A stretch of DNA of 64,000 bases from Selenomonadaceae bacterium. Lineage in GTDB: Bacteria > Bacillota > Negativicutes > Selenomonadales > Selenomonadaceae. Of this stretch, positions 51,566 to 59,643 are shown piece after piece. Numbering within the stretch: the stretch's first letter is position 1; each line of letters starts with the position of its first letter. Below the pieces are notes generated by a model. That model saw only the letters and a list, made by a program, of their open reading frames with translations. It did no database searches and was not told the origin of the DNA. The DNA lies in contig JAFVEM010000038.1 in the NCBI GenBank assembly GCA_017476005.1, positions 1 to 64,000 on the forward strand. The letters are read 5' to 3'. The position numbers and the translations under genes are program-made.

Positions 51566-52750
51566 TCATGCTTCGGGGTGGAAAATGTCCACCTGTCGCT
51601 CGGCGGCTCTTTTTACGTCGAAGAGCTTGATGAGTTCGGCCACGGCTTGGGTGGGTGAAATCGTTCCTTGGAGTACCGCTTCTTTCACCTCGGGCATTCT
51701 GCCCAGTATCACCGCATCATCAAAGAAGAGATTGTGCAGATGCTCGTCAATCATGCTGTGCATCCAATCGAGCAGCTGTCCTTCCCGTCGTTTCTGCCAC
51801 ACGCCGCTTTTTTGAGTCATCTGCTGGAAAGCCTGAATAACCTCCCATAACTCCTTTAAGCCCGTATGTTCCAGCGCCGAACATAAATAGGCGTGGGTCG
51901 GCCAACCGGGAGTGGCGGGACGAATAAATTCGATCATGCGTTCATATTGTCCCCGGGAAACTTGAGCCTTCATGAGATTGTCGCCATCGGCTTTGTTAAT
52001 GACAATGGCGTCCGCCAGTTCCATGATGCCCTTCTTAATGCCTTGAAGTTCGTCCCCGGCGCCGGTAAGCACCACCAGCAAGAAGAAATCAACCATGGAG
52101 CGCACCGTGGTCTCCGACTGGCCTACGCCCACCGTTTCAATGATAATCACGTCGTAACCGGCGGCCTCGCACATGAGCATGGTTTCCCGGCTCTTTCGCG
52201 CCACGCCACCCAAGGTTCCCCCGGCTGGAGAGGGTCTGATGAAAGCCTCCGGGCGGCGCGAGAGGGTTCCCATGCGCGTCTTATCCCCCAAGATAGAGCC
52301 CTTAGTCACGGAACTGGTGGGATCCACGGCCAGAATCGCCACCTTATGCCCCAAATCGCACAACATATTTCCAAAGGCTTCTATCATGGTGCTTTTTCCG
52401 GCTCCCGGTACTCCCGTAATGCCGATGCGCAGAGCCTTCCCCGTCCGGGGCAAAAGTCTTTGCAGTACCTTTTGCGCCTTGGCGAAATGTTTGGGACTGT
52501 TGCTTTCTATCAGGGTAATGGCGCGAGACAAGGTCATGCGGTCGCCGCTCGCCACGCCCTCCACATACTCATCCTCGGAGAGAATCATCCGCCGCTTGGG
52601 CTTCAGGGCGCCGCTCATAATGGCCGGGTTAATATTCCCCACCGTGGTGTCCTTAATGCCCTCGATGCCCCCCATGACGCTACAGGCAAATTTTTCGTTG
52701 TCCTCTTCCGGCACCCAACTGGGCTTGCTGGTAGTATATTTTTGCTCCAC
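51566..52750 (-). CDS. meaB: Methylmalonyl-CoA mutase-associated GTPase MeaB
   Basis: 394 residues, somewhat longer than usual because of an N-terminal extension of about 70 residues. The G-domain has ITGVPGAGKSTMIEAF (P-loop), VDPTSSVTKGSILGDKTRM, IIETVGVGQSE and VINKADGDN. MeaB protects and loads the B12 cofactor of methylmalonyl-CoA mutase, a pathway common in propionate-forming Negativicutes; the mutase itself is not in the window. GTG start at 52750. Confidence 0.92.
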   Translation of the reverse strand: MEQKYTTSKPSWVPEEDNEKFACSVMGGIEGIKDTTVGNINPAIMSGALKPKRRMILSEDEYVEGVASGDRMTLSRAITLIESNSPKHFAKAQKVLQRLLPRTGKALRIGITGVPGAGKSTMIEAFGNMLCDLGHKVAILAVDPTSSVTKGSILGDKTRMGTLSRRPEAFIRPSPAGGTLGGVARKSRETMLMCEAAGYDVIIIETVGVGQSETTVRSMVDFFLLVVLTGAGDELQGIKKGIMELADAIVINKADGDNLMKAQVSRGQYERMIEFIRPATPGWPTHAYLCSALEHTGLKELWEVIQAFQQMTQKSGVWQKRREGQLLDWMHSMIDEHLHNLFFDDAVILGRMPEVKEAVLQGTISPTQAVAELIKLFDVKRAAERQVDIFHPEA

Positions 52751-52782
52751 GTTTTCACCTACTTTTTAGTTTTTGTTTTTTC

Positions 52783-52930
52783 TTGGGGCTTTGCCCCAAA
52801 CCCCAGCAGGGGGATAATCCCCCTGCACCCTTTAATAGATTTATTGATTGTCCTTGAATAAGCAACAAGCTCATGGTAAACGAAAAATAAAAACAACCGG
52901 GGATTCCAAAGGGACTGTGTCCCTTTGGCC
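52783..52930. repeat. Modular palindromic intergenic repeat, copy 6
   Basis: Modules TTGGGGCTTTGCCCCAA and AGCAGGGGGATAATCCCCCT, then an AT-rich centre, then CCAAAGGGACTGTGTCCCTT, upstream of meaB and downstream of gltX. Confidence 0.8.
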
Positions 52931-52950
52931 GCCGGAGGCAAAAAGAAAAA

Positions 52951-54417
52951 CTATACAGATAGCTTATCTAAGCTATCTCTTAGCCGCTCCAAGGAAATTT
53001 CTTTGCCCAGAAGGTAAAGTATCTCGGTAGCGCCCCCGGGGGTCACGGTCTGCCCGGCCAGCGCGATACGCAGCGGCCACATGGCCGTGCCTTTTTTGAG
53101 GCCGACCTTTTCAATGTGTTCGTTTAGCGCGGCGTAGAGATAATCGTTTGTCCAATTAGCCTCGTCAATCCCGGCTAAAATCTCGATAATAGGGGGCAAA
53201 ATCTCCAGCGACTTTTCCACCGTCACTTTGTTGCGCTTGTTGACGTAGAGAGCGGCAGCAAAGGGGGGCATTTCTTTCAGGAAAGCGATCTCGCCGGGAA
53301 TGTCGGCAAGTTTGGTGAGCCGCGTCCGAAGAAGGGCGGCCAAAAAATCCCACTTGGCCGCGAGATTTTCCGGCAAATCTCCGGCATAGGGGCGAGCTAA
53401 AGCCGCAAATTCGGCATCCGTCAGGCGCTTAAAATACTCGCCGTTAATCCAGCCCAGTTTATCGTAATCAAAAATCGCCGGGGATTTGGAAAGCCCTTCC
53501 AAGGAGAACAGCTCTTTCAGCTCCTCCATGGAAAAAATTTCCTGATTGGTGGTTTTGGGGTTCCAACCTAGGAGCGCCACATAGTTGGTAATGGCTTCCG
53601 GCAGGTAGCCCATGTTCACTAGGTCATTGAAGCTGGTGGCTCCGTGCCGTTTGGAGAGTTTCGACACCTGCCCCTCGGCGTCTTTGCCCATTACGGGCGC
53701 CAAGTGGATAAAGACGGGCAAATCCCAACCGTAGGCTTCGTACAAGAGAACGTGTTTCGGGGTGGAGGTGATGAACTCGGCGCCGCGAATGATGTGGGTC
53801 ACGCCCATGAGATGATCGTCGATGACATTGGCAAAATTATAAGTAGGAAGGCCGTCTCGTTTTAGGAGAACTTGATCCTCCAGTTCCTCGTTGGGAATGG
53901 TGATATTGCCGTGTAGCACGTCGAAATAGGTGGTTTCCCCGGCTAGGGGCATTTTCTGCCGAATGACATAAGGATCTCCGGCGGCGAGATGCCGTTCCAC
54001 CTCTGCGAGGGGAAGGTCGCGGCAGGTGCGTGGATAGCCCTTGAAACTGCCGGCTATCTCCTGCTCCTCCCGTTTGTCGTCGCAGAAGCAATAATAGGCG
54101 TGACCCGATTTCACCAAATCCTCGGCGTAGCGGCGGTAAATTTCCTGCCGCTCACTCTGCACATAGGGGCCAACGTCGCCGCCTATCCCCGGCCCTTCGT
54201 CCGGCACTATATGCGCCGCTTTTAGCGTGTTTTGGATAAACTCCACTGCATCCGCCACATACCGCGCCCGATCCGTATCCTCGATGCGCAAAATAAAATC
54301 GCCGCCCTTGGCCTTAGCAAAAAGGTAGGCGTACAGCGCGGTGCGCAGGTTGCCGATGTGCATATACCCCGTGGGACTGGGGGCAAATCGAGTGCGTACT
54401 CTTGTTTCTTGGTTCAA
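52951..54417 (-). CDS. gltX: Glutamyl-tRNA synthetase
   Basis: 488 residues, normal length. Class I motifs are FAPSPTGYMHIGNLRTAL (HIGH-type) and VSKLSKRHGATSF (KMSKS-type). A zinc-like cysteine set (YYCFCDDKREEQEIA) precedes the anticodon-binding C-terminus. It may also charge tRNA-Gln in organisms with GatCAB, which cannot be judged here. -10 TATAAT at 54463-54458. Confidence 0.96.
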   Translation of the reverse strand: MNQETRVRTRFAPSPTGYMHIGNLRTALYAYLFAKAKGGDFILRIEDTDRARYVADAVEFIQNTLKAAHIVPDEGPGIGGDVGPYVQSERQEIYRRYAEDLVKSGHAYYCFCDDKREEQEIAGSFKGYPRTCRDLPLAEVERHLAAGDPYVIRQKMPLAGETTYFDVLHGNITIPNEELEDQVLLKRDGLPTYNFANVIDDHLMGVTHIIRGAEFITSTPKHVLLYEAYGWDLPVFIHLAPVMGKDAEGQVSKLSKRHGATSFNDLVNMGYLPEAITNYVALLGWNPKTTNQEIFSMEELKELFSLEGLSKSPAIFDYDKLGWINGEYFKRLTDAEFAALARPYAGDLPENLAAKWDFLAALLRTRLTKLADIPGEIAFLKEMPPFAAALYVNKRNKVTVEKSLEILPPIIEILAGIDEANWTNDYLYAALNEHIEKVGLKKGTAMWPLRIALAGQTVTPGGATEILYLLGKEISLERLRDSLDKLSV

Positions 54418-54472
54418 TTTTCCAAGCCTCCCGTATAATTTGCGAATTTACAGGGAGATTATACCACAAAAA

Positions 54473-54850
54473 TCAAGACGACGAAGCGGCAAGGGAAGAT
54501 TTTTTTCGGCCGGGGGCATCGATACTCCACAAATAATTCACCTGAATATCTACGGCCTTTTGGTGTTCAGGCTTCAAGTCTCGATATTTTTCCACGAGAT
54601 CCGTTTCGCGACTAGAAAAAACAGGGGTCATAGCCCCTGTCATAAAATCTGTGTTCGCTGTCTCGCGTCCCAACAGGTAATCGGTGGATACCCCAAAGAA
54701 GTCGGCGAGCCTTGGCAAAATGCGTTTAATGCTACTGCCGTTCTCATACTTCACATAGGTAGTGCGGTCAATCCCCAGTTGCTTGGCGGCCTCCTCTTGA
54801 GAAAGCCGTCGTCTCTCGCGCAGGTCGCGCAATATCCGTGCGGTATCCAT
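54473..54850 (-). CDS. XRE-family HTH regulator
   Basis: 125 residues. The N-terminal HTH_3 domain is RRRLSQEEAAKQLGIDRTTYVKYE, extended by RLADFFGVSTDYLLGRE. The C-terminal part is charged and ends in SSLAASSS. It is divergent to the flgT-like operon with the 68-bp element between them, so it is the natural candidate to bind the dyad there; this is inference. Its Shine-Dalgarno (AAAAGGGGG) lies in a perfect inverted repeat (54855-54903). Confidence 0.88.
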   Translation of the reverse strand: MDTARILRDLRERRRLSQEEAAKQLGIDRTTYVKYENGSSIKRILPRLADFFGVSTDYLLGRETANTDFMTGAMTPVFSSRETDLVEKYRDLKPEHQKAVDIQVNYLWSIDAPGRKKSSLAASSS

Positions 54851-54854
54851 TGAG

Positions 54855-54903
54855 AATCCCCCTTTTCGTGTTTGCTAATCCTTCATTATAAAAAAGGGGG
54901 ATT
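54855..54903 (-). promoter_or_regulatory. Hairpin leader sequestering the XRE ribosome-binding site
   Basis: A perfect 12-bp inverted repeat, aatccccctttt (54855-54866) and aaaagggggatt (54892-54903). In the minus-strand transcript the second arm contains the Shine-Dalgarno 8 nt before the ATG at 54850. Confidence 0.55.
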
Positions 54904-54968
54904 GGCGGCAAAAGGTGTGAAAAATTTCCACAGATAGTATTAAGTTTGTGGAGAAACTTCACGATATA
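54901..54968 (+). promoter_or_regulatory. 68-bp element with sigma-28-like promoter, flgT copy
   Basis: 64 of 68 bases match the flagellin upstream element (4472-4405). TTAA (54940-54943), 16 bp, CACGATAT (54960-54967). The dyad AAGTTT-N6-AAACTT is conserved. The flgT-like start codon lies 51 bp downstream of the -10-like box. Confidence 0.65.
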
Positions 54969-55017
54969 CTGAAAGGGATGGGAGATCCTCAAACGTTAAA
55001 TTAGAGGGTGATGGACT

Positions 55018-56148
55018 ATGGAATGGTCAAAGAGGCGAGGCTTTGTCCGAATACTCACCGGCGCGCTACTTAGCGGCTGGTGTATTTGGACGTCCTCGCC
55101 TTTTGCTTTTGCCCAAACGGTGACGGTAACGGGGATGGGTTCCGACAGGAACAGCGCCTTGAACAACGCCAAGCGAGCCGCCGTCCGCGAGGTGGTGGGA
55201 ACGTACATCGATTCCCGGTCGCTGATGGAGAATGCGCGGATGGTGCTGGATGAGGTTTACGCTCGCACTCAAGGCTTCGTGCAAAATATCACCGTATTAA
55301 ATGAAGAACCTCGCGGCGACGACTATGTGATAAAAGCTCGCGTGGAAGTCAACACCCAGCCGGACTCCGCGCTGCTAAAAGAAATAGCCATGGTCAACGC
55401 CCTTAATGACCCACGCATAATAGTGACCATCGAGACGCAAGGGGGAGAGGATGGGAACAATTACGCCGCCTACTGCGTGGGCGCGATAAACGAACGCTTG
55501 GTAAAGGAAGGTTTTTCTCATGTTATCGCCGATGACCAATCAGCAACCGTCACTGATGAATTTGCGTCAATAAATAATGCGGTGAGCTATGAAGCGGATT
55601 ATCGCGTAGAGGGAAAACTGATTTTGCGTACGGGGGCGGTATTACTCCCCAAATACAGCGACCTAACCAATGAGAACGCCCAAGAGGCCAATGTGACCAC
55701 CGGACTTACTAGGACAACGGCCACCCTCGCCGCCAGAGTGGTGAAAGCAACTACCCGGGAGGTGCTGGGAGAATTTCAAGTAACCGGCGAGGGAATGCGA
55801 AATTCCGGCCACAGCGCCGAAGAGCAAGCCATATCAACCATGGCGCCCAAAGTAGCCGAAAAAGTACGGGAACTCTTTGCCCGGCACGCCTCCGGGATTA
55901 ACGGCAATGTGCAGGTAGTGGCGCGTACTGCGGATCCCAATGCCCTAACGGAACTGGAAAAGGCTCTGAAATCTCTAGCCGGGGTGCATAATGTGCGATT
56001 AAAAGACTATACGGGCGGCAAGGGGACTTTTTTCGTGGATACCGATTTATCCCCCAGCCAAATGTACCGCCGTTTGCGAGAAACGGGGACAGGGGTTTTC
56101 ATGGAGCGGTCTTCCGAGGGGGTGTTAGAAGTCAGCCTACAGGAATAG
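55018..56148 (+). CDS. FlgT-like exported protein
   Basis: 376 residues. Signal peptide to about residue 33 (PFAFAQ). Residues 34-115 match the FlgT N-terminal domain: VTVTGMGSDRNSALNNAKRA, VVGTYIDSRSL, ARTQGFVQNITVLNE, DDYVIKARVEV. The middle (about 125-290) has the CsgG/TolB-N-like alpha/beta pattern (PRIIVTIETQGG, RLVKEGFSHVIAD). In Vibrio FlgT builds the H ring around the flagellar basal body at the outer membrane; a related role is plausible in this diderm. First gene of an operon-like run with its own sigma-28-like promoter. ATG start with GAGGGTG upstream. Confidence 0.82.
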   Translation: MEWSKRRGFVRILTGALLSGWCIWTSSPFAFAQTVTVTGMGSDRNSALNNAKRAAVREVVGTYIDSRSLMENARMVLDEVYARTQGFVQNITVLNEEPRGDDYVIKARVEVNTQPDSALLKEIAMVNALNDPRIIVTIETQGGEDGNNYAAYCVGAINERLVKEGFSHVIADDQSATVTDEFASINNAVSYEADYRVEGKLILRTGAVLLPKYSDLTNENAQEANVTTGLTRTTATLAARVVKATTREVLGEFQVTGEGMRNSGHSAEEQAISTMAPKVAEKVRELFARHASGINGNVQVVARTADPNALTELEKALKSLAGVHNVRLKDYTGGKGTFFVDTDLSPSQMYRRLRETGTGVFMERSSEGVLEVSLQE

Positions 56149-56192
56149 TCTATTTAGCAAAAGAGAGCGAACCGTCAAATCGCCAACAAGCC

Positions 56193-56552
56193 ATGGTCAA
56201 TATGGCTCGTCAATATCTGGGAAGCCGGGAGTTTAACGGCTACTGCCAAAAATTTCTGCGTGTGGTGGGAGAACGGATTGGCTTGCCCTCGCATAAAACC
56301 CATTCGGCGTTGACGGCTTGCCGCCGCTGGCGCGTATCCACGGATAAAAATATCCCGGTAGGCGCCGCTATATATCTGCGCGGCAAAAAACGAGCCACCA
56401 ATGGCTATAAATACGGTCACGTTGGTATTTATGCCGGCGACGGTAAAGTAATTCATGCGCTGGCGACAGTACGCGAACAATCCCTAGAGGAAATATTGGA
56501 AACCTACAATTATTTAGGCTGGGGTTGGCAAGCAGGTGTTGATTTGCGCTAA
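56193..56552 (+). CDS. NlpC/P60-like protein without signal peptide
   Basis: 119 residues. MARQYLGSREFNGYCQKFLR holds the likely catalytic Cys and YGHVGIYAGDGKVIHAL the catalytic His, the NlpC/P60 order. No signal peptide is encoded and no Shine-Dalgarno lies near the ATG; a GA-rich tract (aaaagagag) is about 30 nt upstream. The frame stays open upstream to within the flgT-like gene but without a start codon. It may be a decayed remnant or be translated by coupling to the upstream gene, 44 bp away. Confidence 0.65.
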   Translation: MVNMARQYLGSREFNGYCQKFLRVVGERIGLPSHKTHSALTACRRWRVSTDKNIPVGAAIYLRGKKRATNGYKYGHVGIYAGDGKVIHALATVREQSLEEILETYNYLGWGWQAGVDLR

Positions 56553-56570
56553 ATATAAGGGGGTTATATT

Positions 56571-57740
56571 TTGGTAAAGTACAGAAAATTAACTTGGCTC
56601 CCGACAATTCTGGGAGTTATCTGCTGGGTGATGCTCTGGGCGACAAGTAGCGGCGAAGCCGCCAACATCAAGGACTACCCCAGAGTAGCCGTTATGCAGT
56701 TCGGCAACAAGGCGGTGATGAGCCAAGGACTTAGGGATCAAGACTTTAGCGCCGCTTCGGAGTATGCCATTTATCAGCTTTCGGCCAGCGGCTGGTTCGA
56801 TTTAATCGACTATGAACAACTCAGCACCATCGCCAAAATGCACAGCATAAATATGTCGGGCATGGTTGACCCGGCCACCGCCGTGGCCATGGGGAAATTT
56901 GCCGGAGCGCAGTTCATGGTGATAGGCAACCTCACGGGACTGACCACCAAGGAAAACGTGGTGGGCTACCAGCATGGACGGCGCGGTGAGCTGAATGTTA
57001 ATGAACATGTGGTAACGGCCAACGTAGCTATGCGTATTGTAGATATAGAAACGGGGCGTATTGTCGTAGCTGGACTTGGAAAGGGCAGTTCCACCAGTAC
57101 CTACAATGAAGTAGTATTCAAACGCTATCGCAATAAGAAAACGCGCAATACCCAAATCAATGACAGCGCCAACATTGGCAACAATGCCGGCACTGTCGAT
57201 AACGGCAATATTGATACTATTGACATGATAGACACGACGGATTCCCTGAATACCGGTGCCACTGATACCACCTACAACAGCGGCGAGGTGGTAGATCTCG
57301 GCACATTGGACAGTGGGGACACCACGGGAGGCACCGTTATCAATGATACCGTGGAGTTCCCGGCCGGTGACGGCGAAGACATGTATGTTGGCGATGAAAC
57401 GTATGGTGAAACATACAATGACACTTATGATGAAACCTATGCGGAGGGTGATGTTCCCGACCAGACTGGAGAAGACGGACTGGGGGGTGACAGCACTACC
57501 TACAGCACCAGCACCACTATCAATACCGACACCGGCACTTTCAGCCGTCAAGCAACGACCACAGTTACCGAAGAGGAGGAGGAAGAGGACTACAAAATAA
57601 AAATCGGCACCGTGGAAGTTTCGGACATACAAGTACGCAACGCCATCAGCAAGGCTGTCCGCGACGGTATTTACGGTAAGATGGGCTTGCTCACCACCCT
57701 TAACGGTGGGAAAGAGCTGAAGATAAAGACGGGATTTTAA
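56571..57740 (+). CDS. CsgG-like exported protein with acidic insert
   Basis: 389 residues. Signal peptide to about residue 31, no lipobox. The CsgG-type domain is PRVAVMQFGNKA, WFDLIDYEQLSTIAK, MVDPATAVAMGKFAGAQFMV and IVDIETGRIVVAGLGKGSS. It is interrupted at about 190-340 by a 150-residue Asp/Thr/Gly/Asn-rich low-complexity stretch ending in six Glu. The domain resumes with IKIGTVEVSDIQVRNAISKA. In CsgG this region lies near a membrane hairpin of the secretion pore. TTG start with AAGGGGG upstream. Second CsgG-fold protein of the cluster. Confidence 0.82.
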   Translation: MVKYRKLTWLPTILGVICWVMLWATSSGEAANIKDYPRVAVMQFGNKAVMSQGLRDQDFSAASEYAIYQLSASGWFDLIDYEQLSTIAKMHSINMSGMVDPATAVAMGKFAGAQFMVIGNLTGLTTKENVVGYQHGRRGELNVNEHVVTANVAMRIVDIETGRIVVAGLGKGSSTSTYNEVVFKRYRNKKTRNTQINDSANIGNNAGTVDNGNIDTIDMIDTTDSLNTGATDTTYNSGEVVDLGTLDSGDTTGGTVINDTVEFPAGDGEDMYVGDETYGETYNDTYDETYAEGDVPDQTGEDGLGGDSTTYSTSTTINTDTGTFSRQATTTVTEEEEEEDYKIKIGTVEVSDIQVRNAISKAVRDGIYGKMGLLTTLNGGKELKIKTGF

Positions 57741-57761
57741 AGTTTTAGAGGAGGGTGCAGT

Positions 57762-58739
57762 GTGCAGAAAAAATTTTTAATGCTATTGACGGCTTTGTTT
57801 CTGCTATCCGGTGTAGCTTATGCCGAGCAACCTGCGGCAGAACAGTATCGGCAGATGTTTAAGTCGGGGACGTTTTATGTGGAGTACAAAATAAGAAGTT
57901 ATACCGATTATCGCATGGCCGAAATCACCGAGAAATCCTTGAACAGTGGATTACTTGGTTTCTTGAACATATTTGGTGGCAACAACAAGGTAAAAATCGG
58001 AGACGATCGGGTTCATGTAATAGTTGATGAAAAGGATAATCGTCTAGTGGGAACCATTTTTGAAGAGAAAAGATCCGGCAGAGGGTTTGGTTTATTTGGC
58101 CTTGTCGGCAATTTAGGCGGTGGTAAGAAAAAATCGGTTGTTTATGATGTCATGTATAAAGACGGTAATTATTATCGTTTTTCGACCAGCCATGGTTGGC
58201 GCGCTTCGTTTTTTGGCGTGAGTCGCACAAATGAATTAAGAGCCTTCATGTTGCCGGTCGGTGAAATTAAAGCTGATTATTTGAATCCCGACGAACATTG
58301 GGACACTATAGAGCATGATTTGGCTTTGCCCGATGAATTGTCGGTCTTTGCTTGGCAGGATCGTTTTCACGTTGCCAAACCCGGTCAGCAAGCACCGCAA
58401 TTTAAAGAAAGCCTAAAATTAACCGAAGAAAAACAGGAATACGATTGTGACCGTTATGTGTCGGATATAAAAACTTTGGACGGCCAGGTTATTGCCCAAG
58501 TGACTTATGATTATTTGTACCAGGATGGAAAATTGGTAGCCGTGCGTACCTATTTTAATCGTAACGGTGTGGCTACTTTTGTTGGTGACATCGCTGTCGA
58601 AAAATTGGAAGAAACCTTGCCGGAGGACGCATTCAAGTTTAAGAAGAAAATTCCCGTATATGCTGCCGGTGTCGGTGATGCCAATGACTTATTGGGCAAT
58701 AAAGTGCAGATAGGTACGTTAGGAGATGATAAAAAATGA
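57762..58739 (+). CDS. Exported protein of unknown function (paralogue A)
   Basis: 325 residues with a signal peptide (LMLLTALFLLSGVAYA). The mature start AAEQYRQMFKSGTFYVEYKI and the end LYQDGKLVAVRTYF, EKLEETLPEDAFKF mirror the next gene. The beta-rich layout could be LolA-like, which is a guess. A Gly/Phe/Leu-rich segment (GRGFGLFGLVGNLGGG) lies near residue 110. The gene is more AT-rich than the window average. GTG start after GAGGAGG; it overlaps the next gene by 4 bp. Confidence 0.72.
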   Translation: MQKKFLMLLTALFLLSGVAYAEQPAAEQYRQMFKSGTFYVEYKIRSYTDYRMAEITEKSLNSGLLGFLNIFGGNNKVKIGDDRVHVIVDEKDNRLVGTIFEEKRSGRGFGLFGLVGNLGGGKKKSVVYDVMYKDGNYYRFSTSHGWRASFFGVSRTNELRAFMLPVGEIKADYLNPDEHWDTIEHDLALPDELSVFAWQDRFHVAKPGQQAPQFKESLKLTEEKQEYDCDRYVSDIKTLDGQVIAQVTYDYLYQDGKLVAVRTYFNRNGVATFVGDIAVEKLEETLPEDAFKFKKKIPVYAAGVGDANDLLGNKVQIGTLGDDKK

Positions 58740-59623
58740 TGAATATGTTGCGTTTCCTGTTTGTGGGTATATCGCTGTATGTTGTGGGCATACCTAACAT
58801 CAGCGAGGCCGCTATGTTAGATGCTTACAAGACCATGGTAGCCAACAAATCCTTTACCTTACGTTATCGGATTTTGGAAGAACCTAAGAGGCACTACGAA
58901 ACGGAATTGGATCTTTTTTTTGCTGACAGAAAAAAGGAAACTAATCCTTGGTGGCGTTCCATACCGTCCCATGGCATTTTGGTGGTGCGAGGCGATACTG
59001 TTTATACGGAAACCATCACTGGCTCGGAATGGCGCATTGGTAAAAAAAATACCGATGGCACATTAAATGAATATGAAAAGGATAAGGAGATTGGCGATTG
59101 TCGCTTGATAAAAAACGGTGAGGTATTTAATTTTCAACGGTTTCAACATTGGCATGAAGGTGTTGAGCAAAAACCTGATTATTATGGTGATGGTGTCGGC
59201 TATAACAAAGTGGAAGCAGGACGTGATGAATATGCCCGTTTTTTAGCTCCCTATGATATAATGGTGAAATATGCTAATTACGGTGATCCCACTCTAGATG
59301 CGTTGCTAGGCATAATCCATCATGACAGTAGCAGACAGATAGTATATACCCCTCAATACAGCCGAAAGGGGAGCGGCACCTTGCCAAGCGGTTTGGCCTA
59401 TGAAGATTATGCGGCGCAAGCTGGAGACGAATTTTATGCGGCCAGATTCTATTTTCAAAACGGTAAATTAGTAAGATTGGCATCGGCTGTTTATCCTACA
59501 TCACTCGATATTGAGAACAAGGGCTTCGAGCGTTTTGTCGTCAAAATTGACGAGTTTTCACCCACCCCCGAGGCACAGTATTTATCTCTGCCGGAAGGAG
59601 TAAAGGATATTACTAAACGCTAA
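58736..59623 (+). CDS. Exported protein of unknown function (paralogue B)
   Basis: 295 residues with a signal peptide (LFVGISLYVVGIPNISEA). MLDAYKTMVANKSFTLRYRI at the mature start and ARFYFQNGKLVRLASAVYP near the end correspond to blocks of the preceding protein, so the two are distant paralogues. Rich in Tyr, Arg and Asp, beta-type. Function unknown. Its start codon overlaps the upstream stop (ATGA), implying coupled translation. Confidence 0.72.
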   Translation: MMNMLRFLFVGISLYVVGIPNISEAAMLDAYKTMVANKSFTLRYRILEEPKRHYETELDLFFADRKKETNPWWRSIPSHGILVVRGDTVYTETITGSEWRIGKKNTDGTLNEYEKDKEIGDCRLIKNGEVFNFQRFQHWHEGVEQKPDYYGDGVGYNKVEAGRDEYARFLAPYDIMVKYANYGDPTLDALLGIIHHDSSRQIVYTPQYSRKGSGTLPSGLAYEDYAAQAGDEFYAARFYFQNGKLVRLASAVYPTSLDIENKGFERFVVKIDEFSPTPEAQYLSLPEGVKDITKR

Positions 59624-59643
59624 TTGTGAGGAGGGAAAGAGCC

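Noticed and set aside
51893-52861. Plus-strand open frame of 322 codons antisense to meaB.
   Set aside because: High GC at the third codon position creates long shadow frames here. The protein is His/Gly-rich without any motif, while the minus frame has a complete MeaB G-domain.
56802-57632. Minus-strand open frame of 276 codons opposite the CsgG-like gene with the acidic insert.
   Set aside because: The low-complexity insert produces an open antisense frame rich in Val/Ile/Gly; no start signal or known domain, and the plus frame has a signal peptide and CsgG homology.
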